From the NCBI GenBank assembly GCA_017416155.1, contig JAFQDE010000013.1:24431-88430 (forward strand): 64,000 nt of DNA. The letters run 5' to 3'. This DNA is from Tyzzerella sp. (GTDB lineage Bacteria > Bacillota > Clostridia > Lachnospirales > Lachnospiraceae). The first letter of the stretch is position 1. Each line of letters begins with the position of its first letter. Position numbers and translations under genes: made by a program. The notes under the pieces were generated by a model. That model made no database searches. It was not told the DNA's origin and was given only the letters and a program-made list of their open reading frames with translations. Shown piece by piece: positions 44,103 to 52,854 of this stretch.

Positions 44103-45370
44103 TAGATACCATTCTTTTCTATTTACATCATGCATTAACTCTGCTTTGGGGTGTTCTTTTATCTGCCGCCTTTTGCGAAGTACGTTTTAATAAAAGAAAT
44201 CTTTTTATTGTTTCGTCTATCTTTGCAATATGTGCATTTACACAGGTGGCCGCGCTGATTTTTTCAGGTGGCGTAGAGCAGACCGTATGGCAGTTATATC
44301 CGTTGATCGTTCATCTTCCACTACTCGTTCTATTATGCCTGATTTTTAAGAAACGAATCATTACTGCAAGCGCCTCGATTTCATTGGCTTACCTGTGCTG
44401 CCAGCCTTCTAAATGGTTTGGTTTACTCGTGGAATCGTTTGTTCATAGCAGCACTGTTGTATGGTGCGTGAAAATCATTGTTGCCCTAATTGTTGGTATT
44501 GTGACCCTTCGTTATCTTGCCGCTTATATATCAAAAATATTTAACAAGGATACTCGCAGTGTTTTGATTTTCTGTAGCATTCCTCTGATTTATTATATGT
44601 TTGACTATGTCGTGGGTATTTACACGGATTTATGGGTGAGCCATTACCGCTTAGCGGCGGAGTTCTTATCCTTTGCTCTCTGCATATCTTTTATGTTATT
44701 TTGTACTGTCTATTACAAAGAATACGAAAAAAGAATGGAAGCGGAGCATAAAGAAGAAATTATCAAAATAGCTGTTGAACAACAAGCTAAAGAAGTGGAG
44801 ACGATTAAAAAAAGTAACCTTGAAACGAGTCTGCTTCGCCACGATATGAGGCTATTACTCGGCAATTTGTCTCTTTGCATCGAACAAGACGATAAGGAAC
44901 AGGCTCTTAAAACCATTTCCGGTTTTGTAAAACAAGTCGAATCTGCTTCCTTGCATAGATATTGCAAAAACGATACCATCAATTACATCCTTGCTAATTT
45001 TCAGAGTAGGTGTAAAGAACAAGAAATCGATTTCTTGATAACCATAGAGGTCGAGGATCTTCCTGTAGACGAAATTTTATTCTCTTCCATTATTTCAAAT
45101 GCTTTGGAAAATGCGGTGAATGCACAGGAAGGCCTTCCTGTTACAGAACGTTTCATAAAACTGATGCTTAAGAATTCTGGTGACAAACTACTTCTTTCCG
45201 TTAAAAATCCGTTTGACAAAACGCCCGTTATTATTGACGGAATTCCAATCACTCACCAGAAGGGTCACGGATACGGCACACAGAGTATTCGGTATATGAC
45301 CGAAAAACTGGGCGGCAAATATCAGTTTTCACTAAAAGACAATATGTTTATTTTGCGTGTGGTACTTTAA
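44099..45370 (+). CDS. GHKL-domain sensor histidine kinase (AgrC-like)
   Basis: 423 aa. Six or so membrane helices fill residues 5-205, with no extracellular sensor domain, as in AgrC-type receptors. The phospho-acceptor region is SLLRHDMRLLLGNL (about 246-260). The ATPase domain has NALENAVNA (N box) and the GYGTQSIRYM G box. It pairs with the regulator directly upstream. No AgrB/AgrD genes are visible, so the signal is unknown. Confidence 0.9.
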   Translation: MIDTILFYLHHALTLLWGVLLSAAFCEVRFNKRNLFIVSSIFAICAFTQVAALIFSGGVEQTVWQLYPLIVHLPLLVLLCLIFKKRIITASASISLAYLCCQPSKWFGLLVESFVHSSTVVWCVKIIVALIVGIVTLRYLAAYISKIFNKDTRSVLIFCSIPLIYYMFDYVVGIYTDLWVSHYRLAAEFLSFALCISFMLFCTVYYKEYEKRMEAEHKEEIIKIAVEQQAKEVETIKKSNLETSLLRHDMRLLLGNLSLCIEQDDKEQALKTISGFVKQVESASLHRYCKNDTINYILANFQSRCKEQEIDFLITIEVEDLPVDEILFSSIISNALENAVNAQEGLPVTERFIKLMLKNSGDKLLLSVKNPFDKTPVIIDGIPITHQKGHGYGTQSIRYMTEKLGGKYQFSLKDNMFILRVVL

Positions 45371-45402
45371 AAACAATCGAACCGACAACGCATTTTATAG
45401 AG

Positions 45403-45434
45403 AGGTCCCCGGCTTTACGAGCAAGGGACCTTTT
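45403..45434 (+). terminator. Terminator after the histidine kinase gene
   Basis: AGGTCCC pairs with GGGACCT around a 15-base loop, followed by TTTTG. It separates the two-component genes from the convergent DUF6147-like gene. Confidence 0.7.
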
Positions 45435-45447
45435 GTTCATGGGTTCA

Positions 45448-45921
45448 TCAATTACCAACCCATAATGCATTGGTAAATGAACTGCTGGTATCAGTAGACG
45501 CATAATGATAACATCTCACGCGATAGTAGTATCCACTTGCCACGGTAACACTCTTACTGCTTACAACCGAGTATGCATTTGTGTTCGTCTGGTTCCATGA
45601 AGTAACTCTGCCCCAACCTCCGTCTGAGTTCCTGCGTTCTAGAATGACCGTTACTTTAACCGTACATTTCACATTTGCATTTGTCACGCCACCTGCACCA
45701 ACTTTGGTTGATGATATTTTGTTAATAATGGAACCTCCGTCTGAGAAATATACGCCCCATGTTTGATTCTGCGCATATCCGATTAACGCATCATCTGTCA
45801 GGAGATCGGAAAACGCTATATCTTCACTAATTACTTCTGCCTTTGCTTCTGTTCTTGGGATGATTACTCCCATAATACATAACACTATTGCCAATAATAA
45901 ACTAAATATTCTTTTTTTCAT
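45448..45921 (-). CDS. DUF6147-like small secreted protein
   Basis: 157 aa from the ATG at 45921 (GGGAGG about 10 bases upstream). Signal peptide (MKKRIFSLLLAIVLCIMGVI, cleavage near the AKAE site at about 25). The mature protein has ALIGYAQNQTWGVYFSDGGS, ILERRNSDGGWGRVTSW and YYYRVRCYHYAS, matching Firmicutes proteins of the DUF6147 family. Function unknown. It follows the DUF4367 gene by 35 bp and probably shares its transcript. Confidence 0.75.
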   Translation of the reverse strand: MKKRIFSLLLAIVLCIMGVIIPRTEAKAEVISEDIAFSDLLTDDALIGYAQNQTWGVYFSDGGSIINKISSTKVGAGGVTNANVKCTVKVTVILERRNSDGGWGRVTSWNQTNTNAYSVVSSKSVTVASGYYYRVRCYHYASTDTSSSFTNALWVGN

Positions 45922-45956
45922 TTGAAATACACCTCCCATATGTTTATTTATGCTTC

Positions 45957-46760
45957 TTAAAAGTCTAGGTTCATGACAACCTTTTCTACCTCTTCTTTTT
46001 GAACCTTTGAAAGTCTAATCATATATACTACATCCTCGTATGTGAATTGAACAGTCCATTTTTTTGTTCCGGTTTCCATAATAATATATTCTGTAATCTC
46101 GACATCTACATCATTTACCTCCATTTGATACTCTTGTATTCTTTCATCATCAATAACTGTACCAAACGATGCTTCGCGATAGTTAGGCCTAATGATATAT
46201 GATAAACTTGTTTCGTCATTCATTTCATATACCATATTGATGTACTGTAAATTTTCATCAAACATCGCCTCATAAAACTCCGTATTCTCTGGAAGATATC
46301 CCAGTCTAACCGGTATAAAATCATACACTTCTTCTATTTTTTCATATACTTCATGTTCATTTACATAAAGAAGTGGCTCAACATCTTCTGAATCTACAGT
46401 TGTTCTGTCTCCCTCGGAAATCAGAGTGGAAAGCCAACCAAAAAGACTTTTATTCTCTCCAAAACTCACCGTTCCAAACGCCAACACGAACACCACTGCT
46501 GCCACGAGTATGATATACCGATTCAGTCGACGCCGTTTTACATATGCCTTACCGATGCGAAGATACTCTCTGTCTTCCTCCGACAATTGATCATATAGTT
46601 TCTGCTTCTCATACTCACGTATCATCTGCATGAATTCCTCATACATGCCTTCCGGAGCCTTGACGTCTTTCAAAGCGGGGTCGGCGTTCACCTCTGCCAT
46701 AATCGCTTCCGCTTCCCTTTCCATCTCCTCAGCAATTATTTCTCTCCATTGTTCATTCAT
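45957..46760 (-). CDS. DUF4367-type membrane protein (anti-sigma-like)
   Basis: 267 aa. Cytoplasmic part (1-80, charged), one membrane helix (about 82-100, YIILVAAVVFVLAFGTVSF) and an extracellular C-terminal domain with SLSYIIRPNYREAS, EITEYIIMETGTKKW and a final DVVYMIRLSKVQKEE, which is the DUF4367 pattern. DUF4367 proteins are commonly encoded beside ECF sigma factors and may act as their anti-sigma partners. It overlaps the sigma-like gene by 4 bp. Confidence 0.75.
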   Translation of the reverse strand: MNEQWREIIAEEMEREAEAIMAEVNADPALKDVKAPEGMYEEFMQMIREYEKQKLYDQLSEEDREYLRIGKAYVKRRRLNRYIILVAAVVFVLAFGTVSFGENKSLFGWLSTLISEGDRTTVDSEDVEPLLYVNEHEVYEKIEEVYDFIPVRLGYLPENTEFYEAMFDENLQYINMVYEMNDETSLSYIIRPNYREASFGTVIDDERIQEYQMEVNDVDVEITEYIIMETGTKKWTVQFTYEDVVYMIRLSKVQKEEVEKVVMNLDF

Positions 46761-47023
46761 AGCCTTGCCTCCCTGTTTGTAAATTCATGGATGTTCTTTT
46801 TTGTCGACAGCCTCTTCGCTTGCTGTACAAGATAGGCAAAGACATGGTTATAATCGACTTCGTCCATCTCTTGATAAAGCTCTACAAAGACTTGCTTTGT
46901 GATATCTTTTGCCTTCTTTTCATTTCTCGTAAAGTGAAGACAAATCCTATAAATATCATCCCCATGCACTTTGTAGACCCTTAGAAGCCTGTCTCGCTTC
47001 ATTGCTACGCCAACACTTTGCAT
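46757..47023 (-). CDS. Sigma-factor-like protein with region 2 only
   Basis: 88 aa. Residues 8-70 match ECF sigma region 2: RVYKVHGDDIYRICLHFTRN followed by AKDITKQVFVELYQEMDEV. A complete ECF sigma factor is about 160-190 aa with a region 4 that binds the -35 box; here the frame ends at NREARL with no region 4, and its stop overlaps the next gene's start in a normal ATGA coupling. Either a minimal regulator or a truncation frozen in place. GAGG lies just before the start. Confidence 0.65.
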   Translation of the reverse strand: MQSVGVAMKRDRLLRVYKVHGDDIYRICLHFTRNEKKAKDITKQVFVELYQEMDEVDYNHVFAYLVQQAKRLSTKKNIHEFTNREARL

Positions 47024-47085
47024 TTCACCTCACCCCATTCTTATCTTTTTGTATGGAATCTTCTTGTCGTATAAAAACAAAAAAT

Positions 47086-47148
47086 CCCAGTCCAAGAGCT
47101 GTGCATTGCTGCACAGTCCTTACACTGAGATTTGATTCCTCATATTTA
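47086..47148 (-). terminator. Long-stem terminator, likely end of toxin or ABC transcript
   Basis: On the minus strand AAATCTCAGT, AAGGACTGTGCA, GCAA loop, TGCACAG, CTTGGACTGGGATTTTTT form a long imperfect stem with a T run. A transcript from the toxin promoter would cross the antisense RNA gene and end here. Confidence 0.8.
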
Positions 47149-47206
47149 TTCTAGCACAGATTGATTCAATTGGAAAGAGTTTATTTTATTCTTCTGTAAT
47201 TCCTTA

Positions 47207-47235
47207 TTGAACTTCTGCGCAAGATATGATATATT
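47207..47235 (+). promoter_or_regulatory. Promoter of antisense RNA
   Basis: TTGAAC (47207-47212) and TATATT (47230-47235) with a 17-bp spacer, on the plus strand, directly before a short non-coding stretch that ends in a terminator. Confidence 0.7.
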
Positions 47236-47241
47236 CAAGAT

Positions 47242-47337
47242 GTAGAAAAGAGAACAACCGCCCACAAGGGGTTGACCTCGTGATAAATAGTGAATAGCCA
47301 CCCTTTTACTCGGCCAAAGTTCAAAGGGTGGTTTTTT
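47242..47337 (+). ncRNA. Antisense RNA antitoxin (RatA-type arrangement)
   Basis: About 95 nt from a good promoter to the CCACCCTTTT...AAAGGGTGG-TTTTTT terminator (47298-47337). No reading frame of note. It converges on the 30-aa hydrophobic peptide gene 12 bp further right, so the peptide's mRNA 3' end would be complementary to this RNA, as in txpA/RatA. RNA ends are predicted from the promoter and terminator only. Confidence 0.65.
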
Positions 47338-47349
47338 CATGCTAAAATA

Positions 47350-47442
47350 TTATCTCACAAACGTAAAAACGAATGTTAGCAATACTATAATGAACGTGGC
47401 AAAGGCAATTATGTCTTTGAAATCGAAACGATTATTGTTCAT
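47350..47442 (-). CDS. 30-aa hydrophobic peptide, holin-like type I toxin
   Basis: The ATG at 47442 follows GGGGGTGG. The peptide is a polar start (MNNNRFDFKDI), one membrane helix (IAFATFIIVLLTFVFTF) and a final Val-Arg, the shape of the putative holin-like toxins (Hol_Tox family, relatives of TxpA/BsrG). A longer 66-aa frame through the same stop lacks a ribosome site at its start. Its own promoter lies upstream (TTGAAA 47533-47538, 17-bp spacer, TAGACT 47510-47515). Confidence 0.7.
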   Translation of the reverse strand: MNNNRFDFKDIIAFATFIIVLLTFVFTFVR

Positions 47443-47509
47443 AAGCACCACCCCCATTCTATGTAGAATTGAGGTCCGCCACCCTGTAACACGATTGTTC
47501 TCTATGAAT

Positions 47510-47538
47510 AGTCTAACACGGACTATTTCGTTTTTCAA
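47510..47538 (-). promoter_or_regulatory. Promoter of the small toxin gene
   Basis: TTGAAA and TAGACT boxes spaced 17 bp on the minus strand, about 70 bp before the toxin start codon, leaving a 5' leader of about 60 nt that includes an AGAATGGGGGTGG ribosome site. Confidence 0.6.
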
Positions 47539-47587
47539 CTCTATTCTCATTCAAGTGTTAAATTTTCCTTTTCTTTAGGACTCTTTT

Positions 47588-48730
47588 TCAATTTTTCAGT
47601 CGCCCTTTAATTTTAATCTCTCGACTCAAAAGGTATCCAAGTGGATAAGCAATTACACAGTAAATCGACATCCACACAAGGTTTTTAGTATTGTTGATTG
47701 CATATAGATAGAAATATGGCGGCAATACCTGTCTTAACGGCATACGCGTGTTGAAAAACACCGGACAACATACGATGGAAAGAACCAATACAACAGGCAA
47801 TGCAATGGACATACCTTTTACTGTTCGACACATAGTTCCCAAAATGCTACAGAAGGATGCCCCCACAAATATGTATAGAATCATGGCTATTATTTCTCTT
47901 CCAAAATCCGTATAGTTTCCACTCGCTAATAAAGCCACGCTGGCAGATACTGCTGCCAAAGACAACGCCGCCACATTATTTCCCCAAGACACAAAAATCC
48001 GCTTGCTTTTTGGCATCCAGGAGTACACACCTTTTTCGTCATCTTGCAAGAAATACATGGTAGCTGCCATGCCTGACAATAACATAAAACTTGTTAACAA
48101 TCCCCGGAAGGTGGATGTGATATAATTCACATCGTTTACATCTTTCTGGTCTGAATCTAGGAATTCATATTCTATAAAGTCATCCTGGTCACTGATAACT
48201 TCATATTCTTCTCTCAACAATTCGTCGCTTACATTTTCGTCCGGCAACATCTCATTTTTGATATAGTCTTCATACATATAGTATGCCATATGAGGATATA
48301 AAGTAGCAAATAGCTTCTCCCTCGCCAGTTTTAAAAAGGTATTTTCTTCCGACTCATATATCTTAACCAGCGTCTGTTTTTTTTCTGCTCCGATTTTCTG
48401 GAATTGCTCCTGCATATTTTCTACAAATACCCATGCAACATCTGCTTTGGCGGCTTCTACTGCCTGTTTTGCTTGTTCCGGAGAATCATAGATGCTGAAC
48501 TGAAAGACTTTGCCTTCTGTTTTTACCTGATTCATGAGTGTAACCGCCAATTTATCATCTGCATCTTCTACCGCAAGTGCGATTCGTAAAAATCCACCTG
48601 TATCATCTTTGGAACATAATTGAAATACAAGAGCAAATATCGGAATCAGGAATAAAATAACCAGGAATCCCGCCTTTTTCAACAATCTCTTGTTTAGCAT
48701 CAAATACCAAGTAAACACTCTACTATTCAT
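47588..48730 (-). CDS. ABC-2 type transporter permease (second)
   Basis: 380 aa. One N-terminal membrane helix (about 17-38), a large extracellular loop (about 40-205), then five to six helices with LPVVLVLSIVCCPVFFNTRM and a C-terminal YLLSREIK. This is the YhgE/NodJ-like ABC-2 layout. It overlaps the other permease by 8 bp, and the two probably form a heterodimer driven by the ATPase encoded upstream. The substrate is unknown. Confidence 0.82.
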   Translation of the reverse strand: MNSRVFTWYLMLNKRLLKKAGFLVILFLIPIFALVFQLCSKDDTGGFLRIALAVEDADDKLAVTLMNQVKTEGKVFQFSIYDSPEQAKQAVEAAKADVAWVFVENMQEQFQKIGAEKKQTLVKIYESEENTFLKLAREKLFATLYPHMAYYMYEDYIKNEMLPDENVSDELLREEYEVISDQDDFIEYEFLDSDQKDVNDVNYITSTFRGLLTSFMLLSGMAATMYFLQDDEKGVYSWMPKSKRIFVSWGNNVAALSLAAVSASVALLASGNYTDFGREIIAMILYIFVGASFCSILGTMCRTVKGMSIALPVVLVLSIVCCPVFFNTRMPLRQVLPPYFYLYAINNTKNLVWMSIYCVIAYPLGYLLSREIKIKGRLKN

Positions 48731-49916
48731 ATCTGTTGCTCCTTAATTTGTAATAACGTGCCACATAGGAAAGAACAAGGAATGCAAAACTATATATCCA
48801 TATCTGAGGTAAGGTTTCCCACCCTGTTTTGCCTTTTAATATCTCTGAAAGATATTCAAATGCAATGCCTACCGGCAATTCTCTGCTGCAAACTTGTATA
48901 ATCTGCGGCAGACTGTATATCGGATAAAACAATCCCGAAGCATATGACAGAAACACTGTCACGAACAATTGCAATAAAACGGACGTGATAATATTCGATG
49001 ACAACTCATATAATAAGAATTGCATTGCTGTAAGCAATATCACAGCCGGTAAAATCCGAACAAGTGTTCCTATTCCTTGATTTCCGAATAACACCAAGAT
49101 TCCCATATTTATGCTCATTAGTAGCAGAAATGGAATATAGTCTCCCAAGAGCATGCCTCCCATGGAATAACCATTGGATTTCAACACTCTTAAGAGCCCC
49201 ATGCTGTGTCGCGTCATTAATGAAGCGCACGCGATGCCCCAAAGAAGAATCAGCAGGATTAAAAATGCGCATATATAATAATCCTTATAAGAAAGACCGT
49301 TCCCCAGTCCCACATAAGTAGTTTCATAATATCCTTCTCTATCAAGTATCACGCTGATATACTCTATATTCATATCCTTAATCGCTTTATTATATGTTTT
49401 TTTCGAAACATCATAAAGCTCTGCGATATCAATCAGTCCGTAAATACCATTCTGTGATTGAATAACCATTTGGGAAACAACCCGAATAATTTCGTTTGCC
49501 ATCATTGGTCCAAAAGACGCCGGATTATTTGCCGCAACATATGTTAATGGCTTGTTTTCACCATATACTATGGATTCTACAAAACCCTCCGGAATTAACA
49601 CATAGCCGTAGAGTTCCCCGTCTAGCAATCTCTCTTTTGCCTCGTCTTCTTCCATCTCTGTGAATTCCACATAATACTGAGACGAATCAAGATTCTTTAA
49701 TGCAACAATTCCTATGTCCAAATATGTTTCTGACAAATCGCCTACCAATCCGATTTCAAAGCGTTTTTTCCCTTCCTCACCATCTTTGGTTTGAAACATC
49801 ACTTTCACAAAAAACACAACGCTAATGGTCAGAATAGCGGTAAAAATCAAAATGATTGGATAATGCTTTATGGCCCGAATAAATTGTACTTTTATATATC
49901 CAAAAAATCTATTCAT
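48723..49916 (-). CDS. ABC-2 type transporter permease (first)
   Basis: 397 aa. N-terminal helix (about 17-37), an extracellular loop (about 45-220) with FLDGELYGYVLIPEGF-type text typical of ABC-2 membrane proteins, then five to six helices (AFLILLILLWGIACASL; LLLMSINMGILVLFG). Overlaps the ATPase gene by 8 bp and the second permease by 8 bp. Confidence 0.83.
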   Translation of the reverse strand: MNRFFGYIKVQFIRAIKHYPIILIFTAILTISVVFFVKVMFQTKDGEEGKKRFEIGLVGDLSETYLDIGIVALKNLDSSQYYVEFTEMEEDEAKERLLDGELYGYVLIPEGFVESIVYGENKPLTYVAANNPASFGPMMANEIIRVVSQMVIQSQNGIYGLIDIAELYDVSKKTYNKAIKDMNIEYISVILDREGYYETTYVGLGNGLSYKDYYICAFLILLILLWGIACASLMTRHSMGLLRVLKSNGYSMGGMLLGDYIPFLLLMSINMGILVLFGNQGIGTLVRILPAVILLTAMQFLLYELSSNIITSVLLQLFVTVFLSYASGLFYPIYSLPQIIQVCSRELPVGIAFEYLSEILKGKTGWETLPQIWIYSFAFLVLSYVARYYKLRSNRYE

Positions 49917-50583
49917 CTTTCAAACATCCAACTAACTTGTGAATTTCTCTTTGCTCCTGATACAAATGAAGTTTGCCACCTTTCAGAATATACAAATCAT
50001 CACAGATTTCCAACTCGGAAACATCATGTGTAGCGATGACAACAATTCCTCCATTTGCTTTAAATCCCTTTAAATATTCAATGATTTTTTCTTTACACAC
50101 AAGATCCAGCGCTGCTGATGGCTCATCCAAAAATAAGATGGACGGCTTTCTCGCAACTGCGCAACCAATTGATAAACGTTTTCTCATTCCTCCCGACATC
50201 TTGCTGACAATCGTTTGAGAAAACTCCGGTATGCCAAGCAATTCTAGAACTCCTCCTGCGAGCTCCTTTTCCATTTCTTTTTTGGAATACCATAATTTTA
50301 AATTGTCTGTCCCCGAAAGTTCATGAATTAATGGTGGGTTTTGCGGCACAAAACCCACCATTTTACTTCTTGCTTTCGAATCCTTCATAAGATCAATCCC
50401 GTCACACCAGAAATGTCCCTCGCCCTTCTGTAATCCCAAAAGAACTGAGAACAAGGTCGACTTGCCACTTCCATTTTCTCCTAGAATTCCTACGCATTTG
50501 CCCGATTCTGCAGAAAAAGAAACATCTTTCAGAATCTCCTTTTTCCCAAAGGTTTTCTGAATGCCTTGTATATTAATTTTCAT
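49909..50583 (-). CDS. ABC transporter ATP-binding protein
   Basis: 224 aa. Walker A GILGENGSGKSTLF (about 33-46), Q-loop FVPQNPP, signature KMSGGMRKRLSIG, Walker B SILFLDEPSAALDL and switch His in IATHDV. It powers the two overlapping ABC-2 permeases, so the complex would export a peptide, antibiotic or cell-surface polymer. It lies 23 bp after the zinc-ribbon gene. Confidence 0.94.
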   Translation of the reverse strand: MKINIQGIQKTFGKKEILKDVSFSAESGKCVGILGENGSGKSTLFSVLLGLQKGEGHFWCDGIDLMKDSKARSKMVGFVPQNPPLIHELSGTDNLKLWYSKKEMEKELAGGVLELLGIPEFSQTIVSKMSGGMRKRLSIGCAVARKPSILFLDEPSAALDLVCKEKIIEYLKGFKANGGIVVIATHDVSELEICDDLYILKGGKLHLYQEQREIHKLVGCLKDE

Positions 50584-50606
50584 ATCGGATTCTCTTTCTT
50601 TATTAA

Positions 50607-52352
50607 TTAATAGCTACCATAATAATTTTTATATTGTTGAATAAGATTCATTAAATCTGCTTTTTTCACGCCGACAATATCTAATACACCGGATTCGTCT
50701 AAGTTGTTAACTACTTCTTCTGCGTTAACCGTCGCTATCCATTCATTGATGTTTGCAATTCCAACTTTATTAGATGGATATGAGATTACTGTTTCTTCTT
50801 TCTTTTGTTCTCCTGTAGTTTCCAAAACAACCCATTCTTTATCATTTATAATGACCTTCATTGAAAGGTTGGCTTTTTCTCCTGTTGAAGACATCTCTAC
50901 TTTGAGTGTAATATCGCCATATGGAATTTCCATATCCATTGCTTTTAACATATCCTTAGTAATACCAAAACTTGCTACTAAATCAATGTTTTCATCTGTC
51001 CATTGATATTTATCAACCTTTACAGAGAACACCTCTTCTCCTCTGACATATAATGTAACTTCTCCGGCAAATACTTCCTTGTCTTCTTGTCCTTCTACAA
51101 CGATTTTCGCAAGTTTTTCTTTGTTGCTTGGTTCGATAAATTCAATGTATCTTGCTACATTGTTTCCATCCTTAATACCCATAACTTCAAGAGTGTCTTC
51201 GATTTCAATACCTATGATATCATTCTTGGAATCTACCCATGTCACAACCTTAACGCCTTTTTGGAACGCTTCCTCATCGGCCATTGAATTAAGTTCTTCT
51301 TCAAGATTGTCTAACACTTCATTATAGTTTTCTTCCAGTTCACTATCACTTATGGTCTCGTCACTGAACTCTGCAATTGCCTTGGCTGCTGATTTTATGT
51401 ACTCTTCCAATGCTGCATCTTCTCTGAGCTCTTGTACGAATACTTTGGCAACTTCTTTCAACAAGTTGTCGTCTAATTTTACAATCAAAGCAGTAGCCTT
51501 TTGTGAAATCTTTTCTACCTTTACGACTTCCTTTTCTCTCTCTACTTCATCAATTGTCTGTACCATAACAGCAATGTATCTTGGAATAATGTCTGCTAAC
51601 AGTTTTTCACTTGGCAAGATATCATCAATGAGTTCTTCAACTTCTTCGCTCTGTCCCATAGCTTCTCTGAATTCGTCTACATCGATGCCCATATCATTTT
51701 CCATGTTAAACTCAATTGCTTTGTTACTTAATTCCGGGATGATTATCGCCATAACTCCCTCTTCCATATCCATAACTACATTCACTGACATAATCTTCGT
51801 TTTGCCTATGCCAATAGTCATATCATAAAGAAGCTGAGCGTCTTTAGAACATCCATCATATTCCAAGAAGATCTTATTTACATCGCCCAAGTCAATGTTT
51901 GCTGCTTTTTCGAGCTCTTTCTTTGCCTCATCTCCAATTGCAATGGAAATGTCGCCTGACGCAGTTCCCACTGGTGCTACTTCAATATCACTTGCATCTG
52001 TTACAAAGTCGCCTGATTTTTCAGCCCAATCTTTTGCTGCTTGCTTGAATGCTAACTGTAATTGCTTTTCAGCAGGAAGCAAGAATGCCACTCTTCCTAC
52101 AATTACGTCCTTAAATGCAAAGAAACAAGCACCAAGTACAACTACAACAGCTGCCAGCACAATTAATACTTTTGATAATTTGGATTTCTTCTGGCTTGGT
52201 ACAGCAACTTCCTCTTGGCTTACGGCCTCATCTGCAGATACCTCTTCGCTTACGCTTGGCTCCGCGGATATTTCTTCGCTTATGCTCGCCCCACAATTGC
52301 CACAGAATTTCTCATCCTCTTTTAATTCAAAACCACATTTACTACACTTCAT
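50607..52352 (-). CDS. Zinc-ribbon membrane protein with large extracellular domain
   Basis: 581 aa. An N-terminal zinc ribbon (CSKCGFEL...FCGNCGA), a Glu/Ser/Val linker with a SEEISAEPSVSEE-type repeat, a membrane helix (about 62-82, VLIVLAAVVVVLGACFFAF) and a 490-residue extracellular domain rich in Glu, Asp, Val and Ile. Such zinc-ribbon/TM proteins are common in Firmicutes and of unknown function. Directly upstream of the ABC genes and probably co-transcribed, so it may be a partner of the exporter. Confidence 0.75.
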   Translation of the reverse strand: MKCSKCGFELKEDEKFCGNCGASISEEISAEPSVSEEVSADEAVSQEEVAVPSQKKSKLSKVLIVLAAVVVVLGACFFAFKDVIVGRVAFLLPAEKQLQLAFKQAAKDWAEKSGDFVTDASDIEVAPVGTASGDISIAIGDEAKKELEKAANIDLGDVNKIFLEYDGCSKDAQLLYDMTIGIGKTKIMSVNVVMDMEEGVMAIIIPELSNKAIEFNMENDMGIDVDEFREAMGQSEEVEELIDDILPSEKLLADIIPRYIAVMVQTIDEVEREKEVVKVEKISQKATALIVKLDDNLLKEVAKVFVQELREDAALEEYIKSAAKAIAEFSDETISDSELEENYNEVLDNLEEELNSMADEEAFQKGVKVVTWVDSKNDIIGIEIEDTLEVMGIKDGNNVARYIEFIEPSNKEKLAKIVVEGQEDKEVFAGEVTLYVRGEEVFSVKVDKYQWTDENIDLVASFGITKDMLKAMDMEIPYGDITLKVEMSSTGEKANLSMKVIINDKEWVVLETTGEQKKEETVISYPSNKVGIANINEWIATVNAEEVVNNLDESGVLDIVGVKKADLMNLIQQYKNYYGSY

Positions 52353-52484
52353 AACTACCCACCCTTTCGTTCTAGTTCATATACTAATTATATTATACCT
52401 ATAATTTCATTTCAACAAATTGTTACAAGTTTCGACATTAGCAAATGTAAATTATGGGTAGAAGACATAAGTAAAAAGCACAAC

Positions 52485-52516
52485 AAAGAAAGAGGACAAC
52501 TTTTCAGTCATCCTCC
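52485..52516 (-). terminator. Hairpin terminator downstream of the 104-aa gene
   Basis: On the minus strand GAGGATGAC pairs with GTTGTCCTC (GU pairs allowed) around TGAAAA, then TTTCTTTGTT. A near copy lies at 60580-60605. Confidence 0.75.
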
Positions 52517-52524
52517 CGTACTTT

Positions 52525-52839
52525 TTACTGAAGTGGTAATATTGGCAATTCCACTCCTTTATCTGATTCTTCTTGGTTATTCTCTTCTTCCTGTTCTTCT
52601 GCATCTACACCAATTCCCATTTCCGGTGCACCGTCATCTGCTTCTTCAGAATCCTTATCATCAGAATCTCCTCCCGTGTCATCCTTCTGATTGCTTTCTT
52701 CCAAATCAATCGGATTCACGTCATGTGTTGTATAATCGTGCTGCCCTTTGAGTTTTTTGTGTAGACCAGCCGACACCAATCCAACACAAACAAGCAGAAG
52801 TGCTATAAGCAAAATAATTAGTTTTTTATGCTGTTTCAT
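52525..52839 (-). CDS. Small membrane-anchored acidic protein
   Basis: 104 aa. Basic start (MKQHKK), one membrane helix (about 7-25, LIILLIALLLVCVGLVSA), then an outward, very acidic tail (DKDSEEADDGAPEMGIGVDA). No known family. GAGG precedes the ATG. It follows the 34-aa peptide gene by 15 bp and the transglutaminase/LRR gene by 140 bp, and ends in a terminator, so it is the last gene of that operon. Confidence 0.6.
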   Translation of the reverse strand: MKQHKKLIILLIALLLVCVGLVSAGLHKKLKGQHDYTTHDVNPIDLEESNQKDDTGGDSDDKDSEEADDGAPEMGIGVDAEEQEEENNQEESDKGVELPILPLQ

Positions 52840-52854
52840 ACCAGACCTCGTCCA

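Noticed and set aside
47350-47550. 66-aa version of the small toxin
   Set aside because: The extra N-terminal part has no ribosome site and would overlap the predicted promoter and leader.
51352-52404. Ser-rich plus-strand frames (158 and 169 aa) opposite the zinc-ribbon gene
   Set aside because: They mirror the Glu/Asp-rich codons of the minus-strand gene and have no promoter or ribosome site.
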